From Anthoceros angustus (lineage: Eukaryota > Streptophyta > Anthocerotopsida > Anthocerotales > Anthocerotaceae): 64,000 bases of DNA. Shown in pieces: positions 31,626 to 43,689 of the stretch. A program made the translations under genes and the position numbers. The notes beneath the pieces were generated by a model, which had not been told where the DNA came from, made no database searches, and saw only the letters and a program-made list of their open reading frames with translations. The stretch covers positions 372,001-436,000 of the forward strand of contig VJWM01000016.1 in assembly GCA_010909165.1 (NCBI GenBank). The letters are read 5' to 3'. Position 1 is the first letter of the stretch, and every line of letters starts with the position of its first letter.

Positions 31626-33664
31626 TTACGAGAACAGCTCGCTTCCTAATGTCACAGTCGTCGTCCCTTCAGGATGAGGTCCCCTCTCTTTTTCAAGAAT
31701 TTGCTCCAGTTCTCTAACTATCTCAAACATGGTTGGTCTTCTGTCGCCAAAGTATTCTACACAACTAAACCCTAATCCTAAGATTCTCCGCATGGGATCC
31801 TCCGTGAAATTATCTCCTAAAGTGGTATCCACAAGAGCTCCCAAGTTTTTGGCATGCAGTAGCGCCCGACCCTGCCCAAACGCAACGTCCTCCCAAGTCA
31901 GCCATCTGATGCCGGTTAGCAGTTGAAAATGGGGAAAAAAGACAATGCTTCTGGTGACCGTGTCCAATTACCCAGTCAACAAGATTCCACTCAGGCTTTG
32001 GCCGATTGAGAGTGTCGACAGCCTCCCGCCCACTAATAAGCTCAAGAAGGAAAACCCCAAAGCTGTACACATCACTTTTCTCACTCATCTTTTTCTGGTT
32101 GGAGTAGCATCTGCAGTCGAAGTTGAGGTTAGATGACTTGTTACAAGACATGCACCAGCAGCATCGGGGAGAAGTGGACACTCACTCAGGATCAAGAAAC
32201 CCTGACACTTTGCCGATTACTGTTGAGGATGTTTCTGGGCCGTTAGCAATGAGTTTAGAGAGACCATAGTCTGTGACTTTCGCAATCAAGTTTTCATCGA
32301 GCAATATATTGCTGCTCTTGAAGTCCTTGTGGACCATAGGCGGTACTCTTCCGTGTAGATGTGCAAGACCTGAAAACACACACAAGTTGGAACCTGGAAG
32401 GCTTAACCAATTGGGTATTGGAGGTTCAGGGTGAGAGCGCGTCGCACCTTTTGCTGCTCCTAAGGCGATGGCCAATCTTTGCTTGAAGTCCAGCTTCCCT
32501 AAAGCATTGCCTTTAGAGTCTGCATGGTCTCAGAGGCAACCTTTGTTCAGCCTACCGCAGACAGCATTGCAACAAAGACTAGGAGTAACCCACGGGCCTC
32601 AAGAGCAGGTTACACACCATAGAGGTGGTTGCAAACACTCCCATTTGCCACATAGTCATACACGAGCATCTGCTGGTCATTCTCCTGGCAATAACCAAGC
32701 AGACGGACAAGGTGCCTGTGGCTGACGTGAGACAAAGTTTTGGCCTGCAACAAGGACACATCCGACAACAAGTAAGCGGCCACCGACTCTAAAGACCCCG
32801 AAGCTCGGTCTGCAATGCCCTTTCTACAAACCAACCTCCATCGAAAACACATGACTGGCAGCTCCCGGCCTCCTCTTGACCACAATGGTCCCGTCTTCCA
32901 GCAAGCCCTTGTACACTTGTCCAAATGCACCTTCCCCAATAAGCATGCTGTTGCTAAACTTCATGGTGGCCTGCTCCAACTCATCAAGGGCAAATTGCCT
33001 TGCCCTATGAGCCTCCGCCACAGCGGTTAACGCCCCTCCCAGAGAGTGCATATCCGGCCCCTTCACCCAGTCCACTGCCAGCATTGCCTGCCCGTCAGCG
33101 CACCAAACCAACGCACACCAAACCAGCACCAGGCCAAGACGCGAAGCCTCACCTTGAGCCGAGGGATCGGACGACGCAGTATCGGAATTGCTGCTCGGCC
33201 AGCTTCTGGCCCGCAACAGGCAAAGCGAGACGAGAGCAATGATAACTCCCACGAGCACGACGGCACCTGCCACCCCGCCGGCAATGGCTCCCGCATGCGA
33301 CACCCCTCCCCCGCTCCCATCGCTGAAATTCAACGTTGCGGCTATGGCCGGGGCCAGGCTAGGGCCGAAGGAAAGATTAAAGGTAGCAGCATCCAACACA
33401 TAAACCGATTTCGGATTCTCATCGACCCTGCGCACACACTTACACAAACATCACACAAATGCACAAATTTCAGCCTCCCCGCTCCAATTGCCGTGCTCCA
33501 AACCCCGGCACTCACATGATCGTGACACTCCGCTCCTGGCGCCAGCTCGGCTGCGCGGCACTCCCCGAGCCGGTGCGCCAGGCGCCTGCGCAGACAAGGC
33601 AGGGCAAGCAAGCACACAGAATTACCGCCACAATTCCACGATTCCGCGCACGGCCCTGAGCCAT
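31626..33664 (-). CDS. Receptor-like protein kinase, short ectodomain, non-RD
   Basis: Eight exons on the minus strand: 33664-33516, 33427-33153, 33074-32836, 32744-32618, 32510-32448, 32369-32186, 32110-31972, 31905-31626. The ATG at 33664 gives a signal peptide (IVAVILCACLPCLVCAGA). A ~70-residue ectodomain follows (ENPKSVYVLDAATFNLSFG), then a membrane helix (AGAVVLVGVIIALVSLCLL) and a cytoplasmic kinase: IGEGAFGQVYKG, VVKRR (beta-3 Lys), LSHVSHRHLVRLLGYC, HKDFKSSNILLDE (HKD, no Arg: non-RD), VTDYGLSKL (DYG for DFG), KSDVYSFGVFLLELISGREA and RRPTMFEIVRELEQIL. Non-RD receptor kinases are often immune-related, but the ligand is unknown. Phases agree through exon 7. Exon 8 needs a one-base shift after NLVDW with the visible GT/AG sites, so there is a noncanonical splice, a sequence error or a frameshift. 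Confidence 0.85.
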
Positions 33665-35301
33665 CCCGCGCCCGGAAATCCACGTGCCGCGTCAACATGA
33701 GGACGGCCCCGACGCAAGCCGCGGGTGCAGAATGCAGGGGCCGGGGCGGCCTGGGAGCAGGAGAGAAGGCGGAAATGGCAGCCGAACGTACCTAGAGCAG
33801 CGTGCCGCATTGCGATCCATGCGCGGGCGCGCGCATCGACATGAAAGAGTTCACTGTCCCCCGCTCTCGCCCGAGCAGCCGCCATGTAGCAGCAGGAGGA
33901 GCGAGGCCGGCGCCATGGCTGGAGCTAGCTGTTCCTCTTCCGGCTTCCCTTCCCGAGAGAGACCGCTCTGGGGCCCGGAGAGCCTAACACCAACCGCAGT
34001 TAGTTAAGAGCCTCCCGCGCTCCGTCGAAATATAGGCCCAATGATCAGGCCCTCCGCCGATTGGGGCCCCCGCTAACCGGAGTTAGTTACGAGGCATCAT
34101 GGGCCCCGGTTCTGTTACGCGCGGGCCATGATGGAGCGCCCGCCACGGGATTAGTGTGGCCGGAAACTGAATTGGGATGTGAAACAAAGCGCGGTTAGCG
34201 AAGTTAAGATTTGAACGCATTCATGAGCAGCTAGGAGTGGGGTCCTTGTGGCAGACCAGGCAGCGCGCGCATTAATTTACAAGGCTTGTGGACAGGCTCG
34301 CGCATGTCAGGCTGCCGCACTTGTGGTACTGTACACCCCACTCTGTTCCATCGCGCCGAGGCCAGGGTCCTGCGGCAGCGGCAGCGGCAATTCTACATCT
34401 ACTCCACATTACATTCATATATGCTTAGGTACACTGCTGAGCCCTCGTCTTTCTTTTCACGACTCACGCGTTTCCTTTTCCATCGGGCATCCCAATCACT
34501 CCATCGGGAGGTGCAAGCTCTCAATTCTGAACGAAGCTCCACTCCAGCGGCCAGCCAGCCAGCCAACGCATGTTCCTGATTTAGGGTTTGCTGGTTTCGG
34601 CGCTCGGGATGGGGATGGGGATGAGGATGGGGGTGATTCAATTTTTAAGATGGCGGGCAATCCAGGGGTTGGGCATGGAACGGGACGGAGACAATGTAAC
34701 GCGAGGGAGCAGCTCTGGGGCGGGACAAATGGCTAGCCTGCAACACACCTAGGATGCCACTTCGCCTGACAAGTGGTGCGATGTCAGGATCATGGGAGGT
34801 TGCACGGACAGCCTGCACGTTTCATGTTGGGGAAGGATGTACATACATGGGTATGTACTGGATGCGAGGCTGTTGACCGGATTCTATCCAATAGCGCGGT
34901 TACAGGGCGATACCCGTCTGCACCTCCACAGACAACAGTATCTGGTGTGCTAGCGTTACTGAGGTAGGGAGAAAAAGTGCACTGTACAGACTGGAGCGGG
35001 CAGACCAGAGGGGGATTGGTGCAACCATTGCCACTGCAACGGTGAACAAATTCCAACCAGGACGTTGTTGGAAACCATGTCAAGCCTTCGCTGTGGGGGA
35101 GGGGAGCCTAGAGACTAACCTGGGTGAGCAAAGACGCGGTATACTACAGGCAAACGGAAATGAACATGTAGCTGGCTGGCAGCAGCAGGCCGGCCAAAAG
35201 TGGGTCGGAAAAGGTGATGGGAGGCCGTTACACATTACACTCTGCTGAACCATTACAGGCTCCTCCGTGTCAAAATCAGAGGTTACGATAATGTTCACTG
35301 C
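33665..35301. other. Receptor kinase promoter and intergenic sequence
   Basis: No coding exon was recognised on either strand. It includes the upstream region of the receptor kinase (33.67-34.2 kb, GC-rich) and the 3' flank of TPS. Open frames here are short and have no family-like motifs. Confidence 0.5.
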
Positions 35302-38300
35302 TTACCAGCTGGGAGAGCAGTTTTGGTGAGCGCCATTGGAGGTTGGCGTTTTGGGGACAGCCATCATCCTCAGCAGGCCAATCACATCTTCGGCTGACTG
35401 CAGAGAGTATCTCGCGTTAGAGTGCTTCCGACCTACAGCGCAGGAGAAATAGTTCTCGTCCTGAAAATCCCTTAACGCCCACGCCGAGTCTCGTACTCCG
35501 GCTTCCTCCTTCGCTGCTTCCAGATCTGTTTTTCGGTCCTTCGCCAACATGTTTCTGCCGTGATCCGGTGATACGTATGCTTTCCCTCGAGAGGTTCCCA
35601 ACTTGCTTCCGGCTTTGGCCAGCATTCTTTCAGTTACCTTGGCTGGAAGCTTACGATCCCCAAATATCTTGTTATTCTCCGTCTTCCCATTGTTGGTCGG
35701 CACATCTTCAACAGGAGGAGGTCGATCTGGCTCAAAATAGGTGTAGATATCTTCGTCCTGCAATTCAAAGACTCCAGCTTCAGATCGAAGTGAACGACGA
35801 CCAGGCATTTGTACCCACATGAAAGATCCTGGATTGGGAAACACAGACCAAGCCTTACAAACAAAACGAATCCAAGGTTAGAAAATAGAACCAAACCTTA
35901 GGTAGGAAATGGCCCAGCACCATTACGTAGTCAATTCGACTAGTCATCTTCTTTGAACGTACTATTCTAGTTAAAATGCGTTCAATCGCAGCACCCTGCC
36001 ACATTTTCAAGTGAAAGTCAAGCACCCAATCCGACCGTCGGAACTGTTAATTGCTTGCAACCACCTCCAAACCCTCCCCAGTACCTTGGAGACACCAACA
36101 GGTCGAACTTCAACGGATTTGCTGCCCTGCACCACATCCACCGGAGCATTGGAAATGGGCCCTGTACAAAGGTGCTGCAACATATCCCGTGCTTGCACCT
36201 TACCAAACTCCACATCTGGGCATTTCACTGGAACATGATCAGTTACTTGAGGAGCCCGCTGCCAAACATCTGCTACAAGAGTCATAGGACGAAGGAACTC
36301 CAGATAACAAACAACCCATTTAAATACCTGCAAACTTATAATTCCACACCAGCGAAGTATCCCGAAATTCCACGTAAGACCGAGGTGTCCTTTCACAAAA
36401 ATACTCGAAAACAAGCTGAACAAACGAACACCCAGCAAGTATCAGATTGATTGGACTTTAAATCAATGACCTGTTATCGATAAGATATATAACTACACTT
36501 GAAAGATTCAAGAAGTATTTCACCTGTACACTTTCAAGCCAGTCCAGGTTGACGTGCTCTGGCATTGTCATTATCCATGGACCTTTAGTATGGCGGAGAA
36601 ACATTCCATTCTCGGCAGCCAACCACATATCAAATTCTCCAAATGCCTGGAACAAGAAATTGTTTTAAAAGCAGCTGAACAGCAGGTTCAAATCAACTTG
36701 TGCACCGACATGGGATAGCAATCACCACCTCATCCAACACAGGCCGTGCACTACCACTGAGTAGCAACACAGTTGTCTGAGAATCAGCCGACAGAAGCCC
36801 AAGCACCTCCTTCAGCCTGGAGTGAGCTTGCAGTTTCATCTCTTTGATCTGATCAGCACCTTTGCGCCCCAGATCCTCCACATGAGCTGTCATTGTAGAG
36901 TTAAACCCCTGCAAGTGTGAAACGAGTGTCAGTATCATAAGAAAGCAGAATGACAACAACAGCACATGTGCAATTTCGCCAAACGAGATACTCGGAAGGT
37001 GCAAATCACCAGAATGAGGAGACGATTTTTAGCCTGCTGGAATCTATCCACAGCCACTTCCGTTGGCAGTTGTGGAGGTGCATTCTTTGTTCGCAGCTCA
37101 GCCTCCACAACAGTATCATTTAACTCACTGTATCCACCAAATCACACATTTCTTTCAGCAAGTCCATTTCTTCTCCAACACAGTTCTTGCTAAAGCCTAT
37201 CTTCTTTCCCTGCCTTACGTGGAAACCCCTGACACCCTTCCAACCCTAACAGACTCAGAGAAGCTTACTGGGAAGGTGGCATAGAACCAACAAGATATTA
37301 TTTAGCTTGATACCTTGAGAAAGCAGCTTCCACGTCCAAGACGGGACTTAGATTGAGCCACTATATGGTCCATTTGTCATTGTACCCATCACTGCCATGG
37401 GCACCTTTGGCCGACTACTAATTCGTTCTGTTTTTAACATCCTACTCGAGACTGAGAACACTCCTTATCCTCTCCCCAAGGAAACATCTTGGAAACCAAG
37501 CCATCCATGATTGCAAACTATTATCAGGAAGTCAGAAATGGAGCAGTCATCATCACCGAGCCACAATCAGAAAGCATACCAATGAGGCTCTGGTTTCTAG
37601 CTTCTTCACCTGACAAATGTATCTGCCCAAGCTTGAGCTGTATGGGTTGTCACATGAGAGTAAATGTGGCGGTGCCTTTCTTCTCTCTCATCGTCCTTCA
37701 TTGTCAAGGCATCTTGAATCGAGTCAGCAACTTCACTTATGTTCCAAGGATTTACAAGCATGGCTCCAGCGCCCAAGGACTGAGCAGCTCCAGCAAACTA
37801 CATCCCAATCCTTATGTTAGTCTGGAGATCGGATTTCAACTTGGATACTTCTGAACATGCAAAAGACACCCCATAAACACAAGAGCATAGTTCAAGAGCG
37901 TTCAAGAGAAACTATTACCTCACTTAAGATCAACACTCCCTTTTTGGAGCTTTGGCACGCCACAAACTCATAGCTTACAAGGTTCATACCATCACGTAAG
38001 GATGTAACGAGTACCACATCTGCAGAAACCCAAAACACCCGGTCAGCCTCACAAAAAGCAGAGCTAGACTGACCACTTAGGCTTCCACGCCAAAAAGGGC
38101 CAGCTGCCCACAATCTGGAGACTTCTCTTACGTGAAACCAAGACCAGCAACATGAGGAACTTGCAAGACGTTTAGGTGCTTGTGGCCAACCTGCCACCGC
38201 ATACAGTGAGCACAACTCCCTAAATGGTAGAGAACAGTCCTGCACACAGCTTCTCCGTGAGACATTTGCAAGTACTTACAATTGCACATACTCATCATTC

Positions 38301-40791
38301 CCACAGCCACTGGCCATCCCAATTTGAGGGCACATTAGCACATTGATGATAGCATGTACAGCACAGATGCACGTACCAGGTAGCTGATGGGAAAATGTGC
38401 AATTTTCCCAAAACGCCCATTTATACGTCCTACAATTTCGTGAACCTGGCTTGCCAGCCGTTGATCTGCAAGACAGAGTATCTACTAGTGAGGAGAGATC
38501 CCAATGAACCTTAGATTTTCTTTTCCTGTCTGTTGGTTGTGATAAAAGCATGTATCTCTTCCACTGCTGAAAGCAATCAACTTGTATCCAACATTTGCTT
38601 CAACTGAGACCAATTTCCTTACATTCGTGAACATCTGTCCTTGTTGGTACAGCAATTTGAACAAGCAACACCTTATCCCGCCACTCCTTATTATCCTCCA
38701 GAAACTGTTCGTATGCTAGGAGCTTCTGAGGAATCCCCTTTATCATATCCAGCCTGTCAACGCCCAACATTACCTGTACACCCAAAGCTCAACAACTTAG
38801 TGGTGAGACAGCAAGCATCCCATAAAACTCCAGAATTAGAGGCAAACAATCTGACATTCATCTAAAAGCCCCATGACCAACAGCTAGTAGCCAAGGTAGT
38901 ATTGACAGAACACAGTGCACAAGCTTTTCAGAGAATGCCGCATTTTGCAAAAAGGTAGTTTACCTTCTTCCCAGCAAATCGGGCCTGCAAATCCCTAATG
39001 TTGGATTTCACTTCCTCCGTCTCGAGTGCTTGGATAAACCTTTGAGGATCGATCCCAATAGGAAACTGCCAAAGCGATTCTCACCCATTTTTCAGGATAC
39101 ACAGTAGTACTACATCAAAAGGGAAAAAGAAGCATTCCACAAGGCATAAACATCACTGCCAAGAGCAATTCATGGATAAAGAGGTCATACAGCTGCCACC
39201 CTTGTGAGTCTCCCTTGATCTTCCACACCCTCCGGAGTACCCTCGAGTCCAAGAATGCGAGTGCAAGCACTGACAAAATGCCTAGCATAGTCATAGGTAT
39301 GGAACCTGCAGCAGTAACAAACGCATACAACAGTGAGACCACAAAATCCTACTACCCGAACCAGGCAGAGAACTAGAGCAGCAGAGGTGGCACCTACCCG
39401 ATCAAGTCAGCCGTCAATACTGCTTTGAGCAATTCAGAGCGCAAAGGGAGAGTCCGATAAATTTCTGACGACGGGAAAGGGGTATGAAGAAACCACCCAA
39501 CTTTCATGTGATTATTGAGCTGCTTCAGACACTTGGGGAGGAACATAAGGTGATAGTCATGACACCAGACAATATCTCCCTCCTGATACTGGGAGAAGAC
39601 AACGTTTGCGAACTGCTTATTGGCCCGGAAATAGGCATCAAACTGGGACTGCAAGCTGTGCGTGGCAGCAGGCCTGTCCTCCTGCGGAAGGCCTATGTAG
39701 TGGAACAGTGGCCATAGTACGTTGTTGCAATACCCATTGTAGTACTGATCCACAGTCTCTTCATCCAGGAAGACGGGAATGAAACCCTGAAAGCACAATG
39801 AGATGAGCACACCCCCAAGGAAAACAAAAGCCTAGGCACTCACCTCCTAGACTGGAATTCAGAGTCAGACAGACGGTAAGACAATGAAAAATGCTGCTTC
39901 CATCAGAAAAGAAGAACGCGAAGCAACGCATCTCTACCTTCTCCTCCAAAGCGGCCGACAGATCCTTCCGTCCCTCCTCGTCACGGACGTAGACGCCCGG
40001 CCAGCCAATCCACCTGGTTTCGAAATTCTGCCTCACCCCTTCAGCAACCAGGCGGAAATCGGTAAGTACGGAATCCAGCGCTGCGATCCAGCAGCAGTAG
40101 ACAGGAGCAGGAGCATGAACGCGGGGCGGTTACGGGGCAGGAAAGAAAACCAGCAGGCAGTACCAAGAAGAGCGCTGACAAGGCCACCGGCGCTGAGCTC
40201 CAGAGACCACGAGTTGTCGGGATTCCTGTTTGCAGAAACGGGCAATCTGTTGGCAACCACGATCAACCGCTGAGTCCCTCTCGCGGGCGGCTGCTGCTGT
40301 TGCTGCTGCTGCTGATGATGATGATTCTGGGCGCCATTGTCCCTTCCGGGCCCGCCTCCCTCCAAGTGGTCCAACCCCTTCCAGTAGTCCAGACCCGTGG
40401 CCTCCTCCTTCCCGGCGACGGCGCCGGCGGCGCCGTCCCCTACCTGTCGGCCCCAGAACGCTTCGTTGGCGCCCACCCTGCTCTCGCAATCCTCAAGATC
40501 CTTGTACCGGCTGCCGCTCCTGCGCAGTTCCCTGTCGCGCAGCAGCCTGGTAATCCGCGACGAATTCACGCTGATGTGGCTCCCCTTGAGCGCGGCCGTC
40601 AGGTCATGCACCACATCCTCCGTCAGGGACGAGGTCCTGGGCAGCGGCAGCGGGGGCGCGTGCTGGTCCAGCTCTCCGGACCCGGAGAAGGAGAAGCGAC
40701 GGGGCGGGCCCGGCCCGGCCGCGCCCTCCTCTCCCTCCCATTCCCTTCCACGCTGCTGCGCGCTGCTGCGAATGTTCAAAGGGTACGGCAT
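35302..40791 (-). CDS. TPS1: Class I trehalose-6-phosphate synthase (TPS1 type)
   Basis: Makes trehalose 6-phosphate from UDP-glucose and glucose 6-phosphate; T6P is the sucrose-status signal of plants. Seventeen exons on the minus strand keep phase throughout (1035 residues): 40791-40164, 40038-39938, 39786-39398, 39305-39191, 39065-38964, 38773-38623, 38465-38377, 38239-38191, 38019-37919, 37797-37620, 37127-37011, 36908-36729, 36656-36524, 36415-36327, 36215-36085, 35995-35897, 35757-35302. The N-terminal regulatory extension includes [12 protein letters not shown], as in seed-plant TPS1. The GT20 domain has [91 protein letters not shown] and [11 protein letters not shown]. The TPP-like domain lacks the DxDGT phosphatase motif (LILGFNSTMT), as expected for class I. 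It ends with the class I C-terminal block [19 protein letters not shown] poly-Gln/His tract precedes the GT20 domain. Confidence 0.97.
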
Positions 40792-42080
40792 ACACGCTGT
40801 CGGGTACAACCACGACGGAAATCACAAGTGCGGGGCGAGCGGGACGCGGGCTGAGGGCTCTGCTACCCTGCCAGCTCGCTCTCGCAGGCACGCAACTGTT
40901 TCACAACAAACATCGCATGCGCCCAACAATTCCCTTCCTCTCCTTTCGCCGGATCGCTCCACCTCTCTAGTCCTCTTCTGCCGCCCAGCGCACACAGGCC
41001 ACAATTCGCCTCAATTCACGCAACGCCCCCTATTCCTCCCCCTCCGATTCCCTTTCCCCCCAGATTCCTCCCCCGGCAAAGCTGCAGGTGGGCGGCAGGA
41101 TGGGTACTATACCGGGCCGGCAGAGGGCGGAATTGCGCATGCCCCGCCCCCGTCACACGCAGCCGGACGGGAAGCCCAGGCCCAGGCTCCGGCTCCGGCT
41201 CCAGGCGGAGCGCAGCCAGCCGGCCACCGCGGTGGGCGCCAGGGGGAGAGGCAGAGGCGCCCCGTCCGCCGGCGCCGTCTCTTTCCACCCGCGCCGCTCA
41301 CGCACCATGCCACAGCTCTCCTCCTCTTCCTCCCTCCCGCTCCCGCACCAGGCAGGAAGAACCCAACAAAAAGGGGGGTGGGGGCGGGGGAAAAAAAAAG
41401 AATTGGCACGAACCTCGTGCAAGCAGGAGCAGGAGCAGGCGCAGCAGCAGCAGCAGCAGAAGGTCTGGGCTCCAGGGACAGACAAACAGAGAGGAAGAAG
41501 AAGAGAGGAAGAAGGGGGGGCGGAATCACGTCAATGTTCCGCTCCGCTCAGGGAGAGCAGCCGGGCAAGTGCAGGAGAGCGGGGAGAGGGGGGCGCATAA
41601 ATACGCGCAGAGGAGGAGGAGAGGGTGCGACGGAGACGGAGACGGAGACGGAGACGCAGACGCAGACCAAGACCGGAAGGAGCAGCAAGGGGGCACGGAG
41701 CTGCAGGCAGAAGGCAGCAGGCAGCAGGAAGTGGAGAAGACGCAGCGGCAGGAGGCAGGAGGCGGGAGACAGCTGGGCCAGATTCCCAAGAGAGTGGTTG
41801 CCGTTCCCACTCCACCCCACCCCACCCCTCTTCCTTCCCTCTTTCCTTCTTCCCCCTTTTCCCCTTTTCCTCTCTTTCTTTCCTGGCCGTCTCTCCCTGG
41901 AGGCCTGGAGACCTTGGGCTGGAGCCCGACTGCCTAATGAAGAGCTCTCGAGGGCTTGAGCTGGAGGTGGAGGTGCGTCCCCTTTCGACTTTCCGCTTTC
42001 CGCTTTCCTCTTTCCTTGGACGTTGACGAGCTCGCCTAACATTCCTTTACCGGCTCTCCTGTTACGCGCCGCGTCACTGC
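40792..42080. promoter_or_regulatory. TPS1 upstream region with low-complexity GC-rich tracts
   Basis: Probable promoter and long 5' leader of TPS1 (transcribed leftward). It is GC-rich with short tandem runs: cag repeats near 41440-41460, a gacgga-type run at 41629-41668 and C/T-rich tracts near 41810-41890. Long open frames on both strands here are a side effect of base composition; none has a domain. Confidence 0.45.
41629..41668. repeat. (gacgga)n-type microsatellite
   Basis: gacggagacggagacgga runs on into gacgcagacgcagacc. It lies in the presumed TPS1 leader or promoter. Confidence 0.85.
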
Positions 42081-43689
42081 ATGTTAGTCACACCCCTTGT
42101 AAAAAAGGGCATAGTCTACTGGGTGTGGCATCCTCCTCCAGTGATTCTTCCCTGTTCCATGTTTCACGCACGGATAGATAAGGGCGCGCCTGTGCCACAC
42201 CTACCACACTTACTCACGCTTTGCCTTGCCTTGCCTTGCCTTGCCTTGCCTTTCCCCTATTCTATACATACACTCATACGCATGCTTGAGGACCAGGGCC
42301 CCGGATGCGCTTCTCGAAGTGCTTGACGAGACCAGTCCCAGCACCCAGCAACCCATCAGCGCCCCAGCCCAACTGCTTATGCACGTGGACCCGCCTACCT
42401 GCCTACCCCTCCACACAAACACACCTCATAACCTGCTTGTGCCTCTGCTTGTGCTTTTGCTTGTACTCCTCCCTCCCCCCCCCCTTTTTATGCATCACCA
42501 GCATCGAATCGTACGTATCATCCAATCGTATGTACATATGGTCATGGAGTCGTGAACTCGCTGTATCTGATTTTGCCAGCCCCATGGCGTCGGTGCCCAA
42601 GTGTTCAAAATCTTCATTTCCACCCAAAAAAGAAAGAAGAAAGAAGAAAGAAGAAGGTAGGAAAATAATCTATGAGTGTATTACGGCATGATATCTAGGC
42701 AACTTTTGTACCTACCATGGACGTGATAAAGCTGGTAACGTAAAGGGAGCGGCATTCAAATCTAAAAGATCATACGGCGGCACTATTTCGGTATGTCACG
42801 CATAACCACATCGGTCGGGGCTCCAGCCCCCGGTGTATCGATGTCGTCAACCTACCCCATGATGCACGAAAAGATTTCACGATACACAGAAACTTTTCTT
42901 GTCTCGGGATTAGGATTTTGTTTAGGTCACTTGCGTTGCCGCGCCATTGCAGCACAGGGCTCCATATTTCAGAGGTTGCGTTAGCGCTGCGCTCACCGTT
43001 TGCAATTGCGTTTGCGCTGCACTCATTGTCTGTGTTTGCGGTGCGGCTGAGTGCGTTTGCCCTTACGTGCAAGGCTGCAGTGTACTCATCGTCTATGTTT
43101 GCGGTGTGGCTGAATGCGTTTGCCCTTACGTGCAAGGCCGCGGCTTTGGCCGCATTGTTCAACGCTAGGCCTATGGGGATGCAGTATGTATCTTGGCTGC
43201 CTGTTTAACATGTATGTTTGGTGATCGGAATCCTAAAACCCTAAAGAAGAAAACATGTGCATGAAAGTTTTTGCCCCGCGTACGAACCTACAGAAGCTGA
43301 TGTGGTACGTATTATACGTGTTTTTTTTTTGTCCACAACCCTAAAAAAATGTGGATGTCGCGTGACCAAATCAGTATTCCATACCTATCTTCCAGGGAGA
43401 CATTTATATATCTTCTTGGGAGCTCACCAAGAATAGTTCCAAGAATGATCTACCATTTGAAGAATAATTCATCCAGGCAGGAAACACTGGTGCTCACAAA
43501 CTACGTGTACGGGTAGGAAGGAAGCCACCTCCAAACCGCAAGCATGTGGAGACTTTATTTAAGAAAAGAGATGGAAAAACCCATCTACCCCATAAGGAAA
43601 AGGGGAACAACCCAACCAAGGGCACCGTGCCAAGGGGGACTAACCCTCGCAATCGCTCACCTCAAAACTATTCACTACAAGAGAATTTC
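42081..43689. other. Intergenic with microsatellite and short repeats
   Basis: Holds a (ccttg)n microsatellite at about 42220-42252 and the 63-bp duplication at 43021-43146. No gene is seen. On the minus strand at 42770-43162 an open frame includes the 63-bp duplication as a 21-residue repeat (ALHVRANA type) but has no known domain. Confidence 0.5.
43021..43146. repeat. 63-bp direct duplication
   Basis: actcattgtctgtgtttgcgg (43021 on) and actcatcgtctatgtttgcgg (43084 on) begin two adjacent ~63-bp copies that both end in tgcccttacgtgcaagg. On the minus strand they encode a 21-residue repeat. Confidence 0.8.

Noticed and set aside
40397-41959. 520-codon plus-strand ORF upstream of TPS1
   Set aside because: GC-rich low-complexity sequence overlapping TPS1 exon 1 on the other strand and its leader. 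No domain; composition explains the length.
42218-42252. (ccttg)n run as a possible telomere-like or functional repeat
   Set aside because: Only about six units, pentanucleotide, not the plant telomere motif; ordinary microsatellite.
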